From: Gammaproteobacteria bacterium Ga0074134
GTDB taxonomy: Bacteria > Pseudomonadota > Gammaproteobacteria > Ga0077554 > Ga007554
Assembly (NCBI GenBank): GCA_001464965.1
Contig: LNEJ01000028.1
Span: forward strand, 17,308 to 81,307
Length of the DNA stretch: 64,000 bases
Direction: 5' to 3'
This document shows positions 45,358-55,861 of the stretch, one piece after another (within the stretch, counting starts at the first letter, position 1; the number at the start of each line of letters is the position of its first letter). The notes beneath the pieces are model-generated. The model saw only the letters and a list, made by a program, of their open reading frames with translations, was not told where the DNA came from and made no database searches. Both the position numbers and the translations under genes were made by a program.

Positions 45358-45442
45358 GCGAAAGTGGCGAAATTGGTAGACGCACTGGTTTTAGGTACCA
45401 GCGGGGCAACCCTTGAGAGTTCGAGTCTCTCCTTTCGCACCA
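45358..45442 (+). tRNA. tRNA-Leu (anticodon UAG)
   Basis: 85 nt, with acceptor GCGAAAG paired to CTTTCGC and an encoded ACCA end. Anticodon stem CTGGT/ACCAG holds loop TTTAGGT, giving UAG, which reads CUA. A long variable arm marks a class II tRNA, as expected for Leu. A TATAAT -10 box lies at 45316-45321. A tRNA-Leu before tig is common in gammaproteobacteria. Confidence 0.95.
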
Positions 45443-45534
45443 GTTTCCAGGGATGCCGCCGCCCTCCAGGAGCGCGGCGCGTTCCCGTTTTTTCAACCCA
45501 AACTAACCGGCATACATCATTCCCGAGGTAGCAG

Positions 45535-46845
45535 ATGCAAGTTTCAGTTCAATCAAGTGAAGGTCTTGAGCGCCGTTTAACCGTTGTTGTGCCCGCGGAG
45601 CGCGTTGAGACGGCAGTGCAGGAGCGGCTGAAGTCATTGGCTCGCCGGGTGAAAGTGGATGGTTTCCGCCCAGGCAAGGTTCCCTTTAGCCTGGTGCAGC
45701 GCATGTACGGTGAGCAGGTACGGTTCGAAGTGCAGGATGAAGTGGTGCAGTCGAGCTTTCGTGACGCCGTGACCCAGCAGCAGCTGCGCCTGGCCGGCAC
45801 CCCCCGTATCGAATCCAGTAGCCTGGAGCCCGATAAGGGATTGGAGTATACCGCGGTGTTTGAGATTTATCCCGAGGTTGAGCAGGTCAATCTCGATAAC
45901 ATCAAGATCGAAAAGCCGGTTGCCGAAGTTACAGAGGCGGATGTGGCCGTCGTGCTGGAGCGTTTACGCAAGCAGGCCACCGAATGGGTGGCCGTGGAGC
46001 GGCCCGCGCAGGATGGCGATAAGCTTGTGCTTGATTTTACGGGTTCGATTGAGGGTCAATCCTTTGCCGGCAATGAAGGAAAGGAGGTTCCTGTTGTACT
46101 GGGATCAAAGACCTTTATCGCAGGTTTCGAGGACAAACTGACCGGTGCAAAGGCTGGCGAAGAGCGGACACTTGATCTGCAATTTCCCGAGGAATATCAC
46201 GCCGCCGAACTCGCCGGCAAGCCGGTGCAATTTGCCGTTAAAGTGATTTCCGTCTCGGAGCCCAAGCTGCCGGAGGTCGATGACGAGTTCGCCCAGGCCT
46301 ACGGCATTACCGAAGGCGGCGCGGCTGCGTTACGTGCTGAGATCCGTGGCAATATGCAGCGCGAGATGGAACAGGCCATTAAACGCAAGGTCAAACAGCA
46401 GGTGCTGGATGGATTGTTGCAAGCCAATCCACTGACATTGCCGCGTGCGCTGATTGACGACGAAATCGGCCAGTTGATGCAGCAGGCAAAGGATGATTTG
46501 GCCGCGCGTGGCGCTCAGATGGCGAATATCAACCTGCAGCCGGGCATGTTCGAGGAGCATGCCCGCCGCCGGGTTGCTCTGGGGCTGATTCTTGCGGAAA
46601 TCATACGCAAGAACGCTTTCAAGGCGCAGCCGGAAAATCTGCGCGCAGCCGTTGAGGCTGCCGCATCCAGCTATGAGTCCCCCACGGAGGTCGTCAACTG
46701 GTATTACGCGGATCGCAGGCGGCTGGCCGGTGTTGAAGCACTGGTGCTTGAGGATCAGGCGGTGGCCTGGGTGCTTCAGAATGTGGCTGTCAGTGATGCG
46801 CCAACCACCTTTGAGGTGTTGATGCAGTCCTCCCAGCAGGGCTGA
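45535..46845 (+). CDS. tig: Trigger factor
   Basis: Ribosome-bound chaperone and prolyl isomerase that meets nascent chains at the exit tunnel. 436 residues: N-terminal ribosome-binding domain with [17 protein letters not shown] (signature GFRxGKxP at about 43), PPIase domain around 150-245 ([36 protein letters not shown]), and a C-terminal helical chaperone domain. ATG at 45535 in a AGGTAGCAG context. First of the tig-clpP-clpX-lon order. Confidence 0.97.
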   Translation: MQVSVQSSEGLERRLTVVVPAERVETAVQERLKSLARRVKVDGFRPGKVPFSLVQRMYGEQVRFEVQDEVVQSSFRDAVTQQQLRLAGTPRIESSSLEPDKGLEYTAVFEIYPEVEQVNLDNIKIEKPVAEVTEADVAVVLERLRKQATEWVAVERPAQDGDKLVLDFTGSIEGQSFAGNEGKEVPVVLGSKTFIAGFEDKLTGAKAGEERTLDLQFPEEYHAAELAGKPVQFAVKVISVSEPKLPEVDDEFAQAYGITEGGAAALRAEIRGNMQREMEQAIKRKVKQQVLDGLLQANPLTLPRALIDDEIGQLMQQAKDDLAARGAQMANINLQPGMFEEHARRRVALGLILAEIIRKNAFKAQPENLRAAVEAAASSYESPTEVVNWYYADRRRLAGVEALVLEDQAVAWVLQNVAVSDAPTTFEVLMQSSQQG

Positions 46846-46895
46846 ACAGCCTCAAATGGTTTATGGCTCGCTCGGATATTGTTAAAGGAAGCAGG

Positions 46896-47531
46896 ATGAT
46901 GACCGATAGCATGATCAAGAATGGCGCGTTAGGCGCAACCGCACTGAATCTGGTGCCGATGGTGGTTGAGCAGTCGGCGCGTGGTGAGCGTGCCTATGAT
47001 ATTTACTCCCGTTTGCTCAAGGAGCGGGTGATTTTTCTGGTGGGTCCGGTTGAAGATTATATGGCCAACCTGGTAGTAGCCCAGTTGCTGTTTCTGGAGT
47101 CGGAGAATCCTGATAAGGACATTCACCTCTACATCAATTCGCCGGGCGGCTCGGTGAGTGCCGGTTTGGCGATTTATGATACGATGCAGTTCATAAAGCC
47201 GGATGTCAGCACCATGTGCGTAGGCCAAGCGGCAAGCATGGGTGCCTTACTGCTGGCGGGTGGAACTTCAGGCAAGCGTTTTTGCCTGCCCCATAGCCGG
47301 ATGATGATTCATCAGCCGCTGGGTGGTTTCCAGGGTCAGGCATCGGATTTTGACATCCATGCCCGTGAAATTTTGATGGTGCGCGAGCGCTTGAATACTA
47401 TTCTTGCCAAGCATACCGGCCAGCCCATGGAAAAGATCCAGGTTGATACGGATCGCGATAATTTTATGGGCGGTCAGGCAGCGGTGGAATACGGCCTGAT
47501 TGACGCCGTGCTGGACAAGCGTCAGGTATAA
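46896..47531 (+). CDS. clpP: ATP-dependent Clp protease proteolytic subunit
   Basis: Serine protease forming a 14-mer barrel fed by ClpX or ClpA. 211 residues. Active-site Ser114 in [13 protein letters not shown] and His139 in [10 protein letters not shown] are intact; the third residue is the Asp in the VDTDRD segment near 184. The family start [33 protein letters not shown] is clear, preceded by a short propeptide. Earlier ATG at 46863 is open, but the pair of ATGs at 46896/46899 follows AAAGGAAGCAGG and fits homologues. Confidence 0.96.
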   Translation: MMTDSMIKNGALGATALNLVPMVVEQSARGERAYDIYSRLLKERVIFLVGPVEDYMANLVVAQLLFLESENPDKDIHLYINSPGGSVSAGLAIYDTMQFIKPDVSTMCVGQAASMGALLLAGGTSGKRFCLPHSRMMIHQPLGGFQGQASDFDIHAREILMVRERLNTILAKHTGQPMEKIQVDTDRDNFMGGQAAVEYGLIDAVLDKRQV

Positions 47532-47536
47532 AAACA

Positions 47537-47568
47537 GCGCGCCATGTGATTCTGGCGCGCAAATTTTT
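47537..47568 (+). terminator. Weak terminator between clpP and clpX
   Basis: 8-bp GC arms GCGCGCCA and TGGCGCGC with an 8-nt loop, followed by AAATTTTT. It may attenuate readthrough into clpX. Confidence 0.5.
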
Positions 47569-47619
47569 CCGCTCGCTGCGGGAAGGAATGGGACGGGTTG
47601 TATAATCTGAGGTGGCGCT

Positions 47620-48906
47620 ATGAGCGATGACAAACACGGTTTTGGCGAAGACGGAAAGAAGCTGCTTTATTGCTCTTTCTGCGGCAAAAGTCAGCACGAA
47701 GTGCGCAAACTCATTGCTGGGCCATCGGTCTTTGTGTGTGATGAGTGCGTGGAGTTATGCAATGACATCATACGCGAAGAGATGCAGGAGAAATCCACTT
47801 CGGCAAAGGGCAAAAAACTTCCGACGCCACATGAAATCAAGCAGATTCTGGACGATTACGTTGTCGGTCAGACGCAAGCCAAGAAAGTGTTGTCGGTGGC
47901 TGTCTATAACCACTACAAGCGCCTTAACTCCGGACCAAAAAAGAGCGGTGACGTTGAGCTCTCCAAGAGCAATATTCTGCTGATCGGGCCAACCGGCTCA
48001 GGCAAAACCCTGCTCGCCGAGACGCTGGCGCGCCTTCTCAATGTGCCCTTTACCATTGCGGACGCCACCACGCTCACCGAGGCGGGTTATGTCGGCGAGG
48101 ATGTTGAGAACATCATCCAGAAACTGTTGCAGAAATGTGATTACGACGTTGAAAAGGCGCAAACCGGCATTGTCTATATCGACGAGATAGACAAGATTTC
48201 GCGCAAGTCGGACAACCCTTCCATTACCCGCGACGTGTCAGGAGAGGGTGTGCAGCAGGCGCTGCTCAAGCTGATTGAAGGCACCATCGCCTCCGTGCCT
48301 CCCCAGGGTGGACGGAAGCACCCTCAGCAGGAGTTTTTGCAGGTGAATACCGCCAATATCCTGTTTATCTGCGGTGGTGCATTCTCTGGCCTGGAAAAAG
48401 TTGTGCGCGCCCGTTCGGAGCAGGGTGGCATCGGTTTCTCCGCCGAGGTGAAGAGCAAGGACGACAAGAAAAGTGTCGGTGAATTGTTGCGCAACGTCGA
48501 GCCTGAAGATCTCATCAGGTATGGTCTGATCCCCGAGTTCGTCGGCCGGTTGCCGGTGGTCGCCACGCTTGAAGAGCTGGATGAGGATCAATTGGTGCGT
48601 ATTCTCACCGAACCTAAGAATGCGATCACCAAGCAATACACCAAATTGTTTGAGATGGAAGGCTGTGAGATCGAGATTCGCGAAGACGCCCTGAGCGCGA
48701 TTGCCCGTAAGGCGATGGAGCGCAAGACCGGTGCCCGTGGGCTGCGGTCGATCCTCGAACATGCGTTGCTTGATACCATGTACGAGCTGCCATCCATGGA
48801 GAATGTCAGCAAGGTGGTTGTTGACGCGGGTGTTATCAGTGGCGAGTCCGCACCGTTAATGATTTATGAGGGTGCTGAATTTCCGCGCACCGCCACAGGG
48901 GATTAA
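47620..48906 (+). CDS. clpX: ATP-dependent Clp protease ATP-binding subunit ClpX
   Basis: AAA+ unfoldase that passes tagged proteins to ClpP. 428 residues: N-terminal zinc-binding domain (Cys18, 21, 40, 43 in YCSFCGK and [10 protein letters not shown]), Walker [16 protein letters not shown], pore loop [11 protein letters not shown], Walker [11 protein letters not shown], and the ClpP-docking IGF-type loop in the segment GGIGFSAEV. Full length and intact. ATG at 47620. Confidence 0.97.
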   Translation: MSDDKHGFGEDGKKLLYCSFCGKSQHEVRKLIAGPSVFVCDECVELCNDIIREEMQEKSTSAKGKKLPTPHEIKQILDDYVVGQTQAKKVLSVAVYNHYKRLNSGPKKSGDVELSKSNILLIGPTGSGKTLLAETLARLLNVPFTIADATTLTEAGYVGEDVENIIQKLLQKCDYDVEKAQTGIVYIDEIDKISRKSDNPSITRDVSGEGVQQALLKLIEGTIASVPPQGGRKHPQQEFLQVNTANILFICGGAFSGLEKVVRARSEQGGIGFSAEVKSKDDKKSVGELLRNVEPEDLIRYGLIPEFVGRLPVVATLEELDEDQLVRILTEPKNAITKQYTKLFEMEGCEIEIREDALSAIARKAMERKTGARGLRSILEHALLDTMYELPSMENVSKVVVDAGVISGESAPLMIYEGAEFPRTATGD

Positions 48907-48974
48907 TGGGCTGCCGGAATAATGGCTGGTTCTGAAAGATGCCATTTTTCAGGCGCGGAAATGTTTGGAAAGTT

Positions 48975-49012
48975 ATGAAAACAGCAAAAAACATATTTTT
49001 TGCTGTTTTCAT
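48975..49012. terminator. Perfect A/T-rich hairpin after clpX
   Basis: 17-bp arms ATGAAAACAGCAAAAAA and TTTTTTGCTGTTTTCAT around CATA. A likely clpX terminator; the T run is within the stem, not after it. Confidence 0.6.
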
Positions 49013-49527
49013 CAAAATGGCCTAGGGAAGGGCTTGAAGCAAGCAGTAAAATACCCAATCTAAAAAAACCAGCTATCCACGAGGGTGGCGAAAAGAACGA
49101 AAATATTCAAATATGTACCGCTATTTTATCTATTGCCTGCCAGGTTAATTGCTGAATCATACATATTTTTGTTTTATTTCGTGACAACGTCTTTTTCGTG
49201 GACAACAAAGAGGTTTTTAGGTTTAAGGCTCAAATCATTAGTTCTTCTAGAAATTGCCGCTGTTTCTTGAATTTTTCCGCGCCAGGCCACATGTATTATG
49301 AAGTGCTGAGCCGGCAAGTGGGTGTGCGGTATGTCTCGCACACCTTTTGCATGTCCAGTTGAGGAAGCCTCTAAACAGTCAACGCACAGTTTGGTTACGC
49401 TGCAAAATCAAACGTGCGTATGTTTTGCTTCTTGCGAGGTCTCTGAGTTTGCTTGGGGCTTTCGCTTGCTCCATAAGTGCTGCTTATGTGCCTGTTTGGT
49501 CAGAATCCACAGTGAGGTATCCAATAG
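49013..49527. other. 515-nt AT-richer region before lon
   Basis: No confident gene. Plus-strand frames of 61 codons (49085-49270) and 64 codons (49347-49541) are open. The latter reads KIKRAYVLLLARSLSLLGAF and AACSISAAY-like text resembling a secretion signal, but it overlaps the lon start and has no good ribosome site. Sequence is more AT-rich than its neighbours. A sigma-32-like promoter is listed separately. Confidence 0.45.
49266..49295 (+). promoter_or_regulatory. Sigma-32-like heat-shock promoter for lon
   Basis: CTTGAAT, a 14-nt spacer, then CCACATGTA, close to the sigma-32 consensus CTTGAAA-N11-16-CCCCATNT. It would give a leader of about 225 nt before lon. lon is a heat-shock gene in E. 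coli, which makes the match plausible. Confidence 0.5.
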
Positions 49528-51969
49528 ATGGAACAAAATGACAAGACATCAGAAGTGATCACCAATCAATTGATGGTGACCCCCATTCTTCCGCTCAGGG
49601 ATGTGGTGGTTTACCCGCATATGGTGATCCCTCTCTTTGTGGGGCGCGAGAAGTCTATTAAGGCGCTTGACGCGGCGATGGAAGGCAGCAAGCAGATTCT
49701 GCTTGTCGCCCAGAAGAGTGCTGCGCTTGACGATCCCCAGGAAGAGGATATTTACCGTGTTGGTACGCTTGCCAGCATTCTGCAGCTGCTTAAGCTGCCG
49801 GATGGCACCGTCAAGGTTCTTGTTGAAGGCACGGCGCGTGCCAATGTGCTCCATTTCATCGGTGCGCAGGATTATTTCGCCGCACAGGTTGCCGTGCTGA
49901 ACGCGACACCCCTGGAAGAGCGTGAAGTGGAAGTCCTGTCGCGCTCCTTGCTTGGCCAGTTCGACCAGTATGTAAAGCTGAATAACAAAGTGCCGCCCGA
50001 GATCCTTTCTTCGCTGGCAAGCATCGATGATCCTGGCCGTCTCGCGGATACCATCGCCGCGCATATGGCGCTCAAGATCACGGAAAAGCAAAATCTTCTT
50101 GAGCAGGTCGAGCTGCGCCCCCGCATGGAGAGCCTGATGGCTGTCCTGGAGTCGGAGATTGATTTGCTCCAGGTGGAAAAGCGCGTGCGTGGCCGCGTCA
50201 AACGCCAGATGGAAAAGAATCAGCGCGAGTATTATCTGAATGAGCAGATGAAAGCGATTCAGAAAGAGCTCGGGGAGCTGGAAGGCGAGCCCAACGAGGT
50301 CGAGGAGCTTGCGCAGAAAATAGAAAAGGCCGGCATGTCCAAGGAGGCCAAAACCAAGGCCAAGGCAGAGCTCAACAAGCTGAAAATGATGTCACCGATG
50401 TCCGCCGAGGCGACCGTGGTGCGCAACTACATTGACTGGATGGTCAATGTTCCCTGGAAGAAGCGCAGCAAACTCAAGTATGACCTGGCCTTGGCTGAGC
50501 AGGTGCTTGAGGAAGATCACTATGGGCTGGATAAGGTCAAGGAGCGCATTCTTGAATATCTGGCTGTGCAGCAGCGGGTAACCAAGTCTAAAGGGCCGGT
50601 GTTGTGCCTGGTGGGTCCGCCTGGCGTGGGCAAGACGTCGCTGGGCCGTTCCATCGCGCGCGCCACCAATCGCAAGTTCGTGCGCATGTCGCTGGGCGGG
50701 GTGCGCGATGAGGCGGAGATCCGTGGCCATCGCCGCACCTATATCGGATCGCTGCCAGGCAGGATCATCCAGAATCTCTCCAAGGTTGAAACGCGCAATC
50801 CGCTGTTTCTGCTGGACGAGATCGACAAGATGTCGATGGATTTCCGTGGCGACCCCGCGTCGGCGCTGCTTGAGGTGCTCGACCCGGAGCAGAATCACAC
50901 CTTCAATGATCACTATCTGGAAGTGGATTATGACTTGTCCGAAGTGATGTTCATTGCGACGGCCAACAGCCTGAATATCCCAGGGCCGTTGCTGGATCGC
51001 ATGGAGGTCATTCGCATCCCGGGATATACCGAGGATGAGAAGTTGAATATCGCCATGCGTTATCTGGTGACCAAGCAGGTCAAGGCCAATGGCCTCAATC
51101 CGGATGAAATAGTGCTGGGCGAGGCTGTGGTGCGTGACATCGTCCGCTACTACACGCGTGAAGCCGGTGTGCGCAGCCTGGAGCGTGAGATTGCCAAGAT
51201 TTGCCGCAAGGTGGTCAAAGAAATACTGCTCAAGCCAACGGACAAGAAAGTCACCGTCACTCCGCGCAACCTGGAGAAATACCTGGGAGTGCGGCGCTTC
51301 CGCTATGGGCGCGCCGAGGAAAATGATCAGGTCGGTCAGGTGACTGGATTGGCGTGGACCGAGGTGGGCGGCGATCTGTTGACCATCGAATCCGCTGTTG
51401 TGCCGGGCAAAGGCAAACTCACGATTACGGGCCAGCTGGGCGAGGTGATGCAGGAGTCGGTGCAGGCCGCCATGACCGTGGTGCGCAGTCGTGCCGCTGT
51501 TCTGGGTATCGACCAGGAGTTTTATCAGAAACACGATATCCACATCCATGTGCCAGAGGGGGCGATCCCCAAGGATGGCCCCAGTGCCGGTGTTGGAATG
51601 TGTACTGCGCTGGTGTCGGTGCTGACAGGCATTCCGGTGCGTGCCGATGTGGCGATGACGGGCGAGATCACGCTGCGTGGCGAAGTGCTGCCTATCGGAG
51701 GATTGAAGGAGAAGTTGCTTGCCGCGCACCGTGGTGGTATTCATACTGTGCTCATCCCTGAGGAAAATCAGCGTGATCTTGCTGATATTCCCAAAAACAT
51801 CAAGCAGCACCTCGATATTCGTCCAGTGAAGTGGATTGATGAGGTTTTGCAGGTGGCGTTGCAGCACATGCCGGAATCGCTGGTGGTCAAGGTAGAGGCA
51901 GGGGTCGTCGCCGCCGCCGCAGAAGGCGTGGCGGAGTCTGCCAAGGATAATCTCCAGCTTCCTCATTAG
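49528..51969 (+). CDS. lon: ATP-dependent protease Lon
   Basis: Homohexameric AAA+ serine protease that removes misfolded and short-lived regulatory proteins. 813 residues: LAN substrate domain ([28 protein letters not shown]), coiled-coil middle, Walker [16 protein letters not shown], Walker [12 protein letters not shown], sensor regions, and the protease domain with the catalytic Ser in [11 protein letters not shown] and Lys in the segment [14 protein letters not shown]. The C-terminal tail ([16 protein letters not shown]) is longer than in E. coli. ATG at 49528 with GAGG upstream. A strong terminator follows. Confidence 0.97.
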   Translation: MEQNDKTSEVITNQLMVTPILPLRDVVVYPHMVIPLFVGREKSIKALDAAMEGSKQILLVAQKSAALDDPQEEDIYRVGTLASILQLLKLPDGTVKVLVEGTARANVLHFIGAQDYFAAQVAVLNATPLEEREVEVLSRSLLGQFDQYVKLNNKVPPEILSSLASIDDPGRLADTIAAHMALKITEKQNLLEQVELRPRMESLMAVLESEIDLLQVEKRVRGRVKRQMEKNQREYYLNEQMKAIQKELGELEGEPNEVEELAQKIEKAGMSKEAKTKAKAELNKLKMMSPMSAEATVVRNYIDWMVNVPWKKRSKLKYDLALAEQVLEEDHYGLDKVKERILEYLAVQQRVTKSKGPVLCLVGPPGVGKTSLGRSIARATNRKFVRMSLGGVRDEAEIRGHRRTYIGSLPGRIIQNLSKVETRNPLFLLDEIDKMSMDFRGDPASALLEVLDPEQNHTFNDHYLEVDYDLSEVMFIATANSLNIPGPLLDRMEVIRIPGYTEDEKLNIAMRYLVTKQVKANGLNPDEIVLGEAVVRDIVRYYTREAGVRSLEREIAKICRKVVKEILLKPTDKKVTVTPRNLEKYLGVRRFRYGRAEENDQVGQVTGLAWTEVGGDLLTIESAVVPGKGKLTITGQLGEVMQESVQAAMTVVRSRAAVLGIDQEFYQKHDIHIHVPEGAIPKDGPSAGVGMCTALVSVLTGIPVRADVAMTGEITLRGEVLPIGGLKEKLLAAHRGGIHTVLIPEENQRDLADIPKNIKQHLDIRPVKWIDEVLQVALQHMPESLVVKVEAGVVAAAAEGVAESAKDNLQLPH

Positions 51970-51986
51970 CGTTTGGTAAATAATTA

Positions 51987-52028
51987 CAGGCTGAAAACGC
52001 ATTATCAGCGTTTTCAGCCTGTTTTTTT
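51987..52028 (+). terminator. Rho-independent terminator after lon
   Basis: 14-bp arms CAGGCTGAAAACGC and GCGTTTTCAGCCTG around ATTATCA, followed by TTTTTTT. Confidence 0.92.
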
Positions 52029-52099
52029 GCGTATGAACGGCCTTGTGCCTTTTGCGGATACGCAGTTTGGATTTTATTTTGTGAATGTTGCTACATTGC

Positions 52100-52129
52100 T
52101 TGACAGGCCTTCATGGCTGTTGGTATAAA
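52100..52129 (+). promoter_or_regulatory. Sigma-70 promoter of hupB
   Basis: TTGACA at 52100-52105, 18-nt spacer, TATAAA at 52124-52129. Transcription would start near 52136, about 90 nt before hupB, and could continue through the two tRNAs. Confidence 0.75.
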
Positions 52130-52227
52130 AAGCCGCTGTGTGATGCCGTGCGTTCACCATGGGTTCATTGGTGCTGTTTGTTTCTTGTCGTCATCCTATA
52201 TTTCAATGATAAAGGGAGTAAGAAAAA

Positions 52228-52500
52228 ATGAATAAATCAGATTTGATCGAGGCAATTGCTGAATCCGCCGAATTGTCCAAAGCCGCTGCCGGGCGTGCCC
52301 TGGATGGCATGATCAAGGCTATTGGCAAAAGCTTGAAGAAAGGGGAAGATGTCAGCGTCCTTGGGTTTGGTTCCTTTACTGTCCGCAAGCGCGCTGCCCG
52401 CGCTGGCCGCAACCCGCAGACCGGTGCCACGATTAAAATCAAGGCATCAAAAGTTCCTGCATTTAAAGCTGGTAAAGCACTCAAGGATGCCGTAAAATAG
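52228..52500 (+). CDS. hupB: DNA-binding protein HU-beta
   Basis: Small basic nucleoid protein that bends DNA as a dimer. 90 residues, full length: start [20 protein letters not shown], the hydrophobic core [21 protein letters not shown] and the DNA-binding arm signature ending in [21 protein letters not shown]. Position directly after lon, and before ppiD, is conserved in gammaproteobacteria and supports HupB over HupA or IHF. Confidence 0.96.
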   Translation: MNKSDLIEAIAESAELSKAAAGRALDGMIKAIGKSLKKGEDVSVLGFGSFTVRKRAARAGRNPQTGATIKIKASKVPAFKAGKALKDAVK

Positions 52501-52512
52501 TCGACTTTCTCG

Positions 52513-52588
52513 GGGTGCTTAGCTCAGCTGGTAGAGCGTCGCCCTTACAAGGCGAATGTCGGGGGTTCGATCCCCTCAGCACCCACCA
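52513..52588 (+). tRNA. tRNA-Val (anticodon UAC)
   Basis: 76 nt, acceptor GGGTGCT paired with AGCACCC, CCA encoded. Anticodon stem TCGCC/GGCGA with loop CTTACAA gives UAC. Twelve nt after hupB. Confidence 0.96.
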
Positions 52589-52596
52589 GAAACTGC

Positions 52597-52673
52597 GGAG
52601 TGGTAGTTCAGTTGGTTAGAATACCTGCCTGTCACGCAGGGGGTCGCGGGTTCGAGTCCCGTCCACTCCGCCA
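52597..52673 (+). tRNA. tRNA-Asp (anticodon GUC)
   Basis: 77 nt, acceptor GGAGTGG paired with CCACTCC, discriminator G, CCA encoded. Anticodon stem CCTGC/GCAGG with loop CTGTCAC gives GUC. Only 8 nt after tRNA-Val, so co-transcribed. Confidence 0.96.
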
Positions 52674-52685
52674 TAAATGATATAG

Positions 52686-52721
52686 AAAGGGCGCCTCCTG
52701 TGTATGCAGGGCGCCCTTTTT
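52686..52721 (+). terminator. Rho-independent terminator after tRNA-Asp
   Basis: Arms AAAGGGCGCC and GGCGCCCTTT around TCCTGTGTATGCAG, then TTTTA. Confidence 0.9.
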
Positions 52722-52832
52722 ACTTTTTGGCTGTTAGTGGTATTGTCTGAATTTTTAGTGTTTTTTGCGCTAGCCAATAATCGCCAGGTTTCATATCATC
52801 CCTAATCAATCCAATTCCTGAAGACCGCCACT

Positions 52833-54740
52833 ATGCTTCAATTAATTAGAGAACGTGCCCAAGGCTGGTTCGCATGGGCCATTGTCCTTCTGCTGATCAT
52901 TCCCTTTGCCCTGTGGGGTATCAATGAGTATTTCGATGGGGAGACCGAGGCCTATGTCGCCCAGGTCAATGGCAAAAACATTTCTGTGAATGATTTTCAG
53001 CGGACATACGATCAACAGCGCGCGCGTCTGCAGTCCATGCTGGGCGCCAGCTTTGACCCGGCATTGCTCGATGACAAACGCATAAAGCGCGACGTGCTTG
53101 ATATGCTCGTTGATGAAGAAGTGCTGGTGCAGGCAGCGGCGAAGGCGGGATACCGCATCAGCAACGAGCAGCTTAGTTCCGAGATTCAGCAAGTGGATAG
53201 CTTCCAGCGGGATGGGCGGTTTGACAAGGAACTCTACAATCAGTTTTTGCGTGGTCAAGGCATGAGCGCCAGCGCGTTTGAGGTGCGTCTGCGCCGCATC
53301 CTGCTGATCGATCAATTCCGCAACGGTATTATGAATACTGCCGTGATAACAACGCGTGAAGTGGGAAATATCGCCCGTCTGCGCGAGCAGCAGCGTGATA
53401 TCGGATATTTCACATTACCGGTAGCGGCATTTATGGCGGACGCGGTGGTGAGTGATGCGGAGGTGCATCAATACTACGAAAAAAATCGCGAGCGTTTTAG
53501 TGTTCCAGAACAGGTGAGTATCGATTACCTTGAGCTTTCCGTGGATGATCTTGCACAGCGGGTTGCGGTGGATGAGCAGGCCTTGCGTAAGTTTTATGAT
53601 GAAAAGAGCGCTGAGCTGGCTATGGAAGAGCAGCGCAAGGCCGCTCATATTCTGATTCAGGTTGATAAATCGGCGGATGACAAGACTGTCGCGGCAGCGC
53701 GCGCCAAGGCCGAAAAAGTTCTGGCCCAGGTGCGTGCCGGCGAGCCCTTTGAAAAGCTTGCCAAGCAGTTTTCCGATGATCCGGGATCGGCCAGCAGTGG
53801 CGGGGATTTGGGATATTTTGGCCGGGGCGTAATGGACAAGGCGTTCGAGCAAGCGGCGCTTGCCTTGAAAGTGGGCCAGGTCAGCGATCTGGTAAGGAGC
53901 GACTTCGGCTTTCACATCATCAAACTTACCGATATCAAGTCGGCACATACGCAGACTTTTGAGGAGGCGCGCGCAAAAATCGAACAGGATTACCGGCGCC
54001 ATAAGGCGGAAGAGCAGTTTTTTGAGCAGTCCGAGCTGCTGTCCAATACGGCTTATGAAAATCCCGATTCGCTGGCTCCGGTGGCAAAGGCGGTTGGTCT
54101 TGCCATAAAGACCAGCGGTTTATTTACGCGTGACGGTGGGGATGGCATCGCCAGTGAGCCCAAGATCAGAGCGGCGGCGTTCAGCGAGGATGTGCTGCGC
54201 GGCAATAACGGCGAGCCGGTTGAGATCGGCAATAACAGGATGGTGGTGCTGCGGATCAAGGAGCATAAGCCTGCGGTGGTTCGTCCGCTTGAGGAAGTGC
54301 GCGATCAGGTTATCGCAAAGCTGCGTACCGAGGCGGCGCGGGATAAGACCAAGTCAACGGGCGAGGCCGCGCTTGCCCGGCTGAAGAAGGGTGAAGACCC
54401 TGTGGCTTTGGCCAGGGAGTATCATGCCGAGTGGAAGCAGGCAGGATATCTGAAGCGTGAAGACCGCTCAATTGATCCGGCGATTATCAATGCCTCATTC
54501 AAGCTGGCAAAACCCGCCGCCAATACCTCGTCTTATGGGGGGGTGACGCTTCCCTCGGGCGATTATGCCGTGGTGGGGGTGTCCGTAGTCCGCGATGGCG
54601 ATCCGGCCACAATAAACAATACAGCGCGTGATGCTATGAAACAGGCGGGGTTGCGTTCCTTTGGTGAAGGCGAATTCAAGGCATTTGTTGACGAGCTGAA
54701 AAAAGACGCAAAGATTGAATTGAAGACCGGGAATATTTGA
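52833..54740 (+). CDS. ppiD: Periplasmic folding chaperone PpiD
   Basis: Membrane-anchored SurA-like chaperone next to the Sec translocon that receives emerging outer-membrane proteins. 635 residues: one N-terminal membrane helix (WFAWAIVLLLIIPFALWGI, about 12-30), SurA-N-like helices (about 35-215), a parvulin domain (about 265-365: RKAAHILIQVDKSADD, FSDDPGSASSGGDLGYFGRG, VGQVSDLVRSDFGFHIIKL) and a further C-terminal region. Its position after hupB and tRNAs is conserved. Length matches PpiD (about 620). Confidence 0.95.
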   Translation: MLQLIRERAQGWFAWAIVLLLIIPFALWGINEYFDGETEAYVAQVNGKNISVNDFQRTYDQQRARLQSMLGASFDPALLDDKRIKRDVLDMLVDEEVLVQAAAKAGYRISNEQLSSEIQQVDSFQRDGRFDKELYNQFLRGQGMSASAFEVRLRRILLIDQFRNGIMNTAVITTREVGNIARLREQQRDIGYFTLPVAAFMADAVVSDAEVHQYYEKNRERFSVPEQVSIDYLELSVDDLAQRVAVDEQALRKFYDEKSAELAMEEQRKAAHILIQVDKSADDKTVAAARAKAEKVLAQVRAGEPFEKLAKQFSDDPGSASSGGDLGYFGRGVMDKAFEQAALALKVGQVSDLVRSDFGFHIIKLTDIKSAHTQTFEEARAKIEQDYRRHKAEEQFFEQSELLSNTAYENPDSLAPVAKAVGLAIKTSGLFTRDGGDGIASEPKIRAAAFSEDVLRGNNGEPVEIGNNRMVVLRIKEHKPAVVRPLEEVRDQVIAKLRTEAARDKTKSTGEAALARLKKGEDPVALAREYHAEWKQAGYLKREDRSIDPAIINASFKLAKPAANTSSYGGVTLPSGDYAVVGVSVVRDGDPATINNTARDAMKQAGLRSFGEGEFKAFVDELKKDAKIELKTGNI

Positions 54741-54753
54741 TGGGTGCTTCTTG

Positions 54754-54790
54754 ATGCGGATGTGGGGTCTACTCCCCACATCCGCATTTT
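54754..54790 (+). terminator. Terminator after ppiD
   Basis: 14-bp arms ATGCGGATGTGGGG and CCCCACATCCGCAT around TCTACT, then TTTTC. Lies between convergent ppiD and fabI. Confidence 0.85.
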
Positions 54791-54837
54791 CTATTTCGGC
54801 GGCAGCCGACCTGCACGCCTCGCCCTAAGAACAATCT

Positions 54838-55623
54838 CTAAGACAGCCCACCCATCGCGGTGGTGTTAAATCCTCCATCGACATACGTAATCTCTCCCGT
54901 GATACCGGATGCCAGGTCAGAGCAGAGGAAGGCGGCGGCGTTGCCGACTTCATCAATGGTGACGTTGCGCCGCATGGGGGCATTCTTTTCCACGTGATCC
55001 AGTAGTTTTCTGAAATCCGAGATGCCGGCGGCGGCCAGTGTTTTGATGGGGCCGGCGGAAATGGCGTTCACCCGGATGCCGTCAGGCCCCAGGGTCTGTG
55101 CCATATAGCGCACATTGGCCTCCAGGCTGGCCTTGGCCAGGCCCATGACGTTATAGTTGGGCATGGTGCGTTCCGCGCCGAGATAGCTGAGGGTGAGCAG
55201 CGCGCCGTTGCGTCCTTCCATCATGTTGCGGCCGGCCTTGGCCAGCGCGGCAAAGCTGTAGGAGCTGATTTCATGGGCTATGCGGAAGCCCTCGCGGGTT
55301 ACGCTGTCCAGATAGGGGCCTTCGAGCTGTTCGCGTGGGGCGTAGGCGACGGAGTGGACAATGATGTCCAGGTGGTCCCAGAAATCATCCAGGTGTTGAA
55401 ATGCCGCTTCGATCTGCTCATCGCTGCCCACATCGCATGGCATGGTGATCTCTGACCCGCACTGGGCGGCCATGTCTTCGACACGTTCACGGAGCTTCTC
55501 GTTCTGGTACGTGAATGCCAACTCCGCTCCTTCGCGCTGCATGGCTTTGGCGATACCCCAGGCGATTGAGCGTGTGCTTGCCAATCCAACAATGAGCGCG
55601 CGTTTACCTGTTAAAAATCCCAT
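54838..55623 (-). CDS. fabI: Enoyl-[acyl-carrier-protein] reductase FabI (NADH)
   Basis: Final reduction in each cycle of fatty-acid elongation; target of triclosan in relatives. 261 residues, short-chain dehydrogenase fold: cofactor loop [20 protein letters not shown] and the FabI-type active site with Tyr147, Tyr157 and Lys164 in [20 protein letters not shown], then [20 protein letters not shown] at 55623 with AAGGG upstream. Encoded alone, divergent from the ABC importer. The 238-nt divergent gap shows no clear operator, and a 75-codon frame in it (55644-55871) is not convincing. Confidence 0.96.
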   Translation of the reverse strand: MGFLTGKRALIVGLASTRSIAWGIAKAMQREGAELAFTYQNEKLRERVEDMAAQCGSEITMPCDVGSDEQIEAAFQHLDDFWDHLDIIVHSVAYAPREQLEGPYLDSVTREGFRIAHEISSYSFAALAKAGRNMMEGRNGALLTLSYLGAERTMPNYNVMGLAKASLEANVRYMAQTLGPDGIRVNAISAGPIKTLAAAGISDFRKLLDHVEKNAPMRRNVTIDEVGNAAAFLCSDLASGITGEITYVDGGFNTTAMGGLS

Positions 55624-55861
55624 GTTTCTACCCTTTTCATAGAATGCCGAGTGACTATCAGGCTATAGTTTACCGTAATGTAAAAAAAGCTACACTATTC
55701 CGTGATGCCTATGGCATGGAGGCGCTATATCAATCAAGGGGCGCAAGTTGTGAAAGGAGTGGTTATAATCCAGGTATGTATTGCGGCACAGAAAGATATA
55801 TGGATATGAATGACGGCAATGCAAGCGGACACCTGTCAACCGTGGGTTTGCAGGTGCAGGC

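Noticed and set aside
45128..45379. 83-codon plus-strand frame between the cold-shock gene and tRNA-Leu
   Set aside because: It begins inside the terminator and ends inside the tRNA; no ribosome site and no family resemblance.
49085..49270. 61-codon hydrophobic frame before lon
   Set aside because: GTG or ATG start without a ribosome site, AT-rich background that makes hydrophobic text by chance.
50392..52002. 536-codon minus-strand frame opposite lon
   Set aside because: Mirror frame of a strongly conserved gene with GC-rich third positions; no motif of its own.
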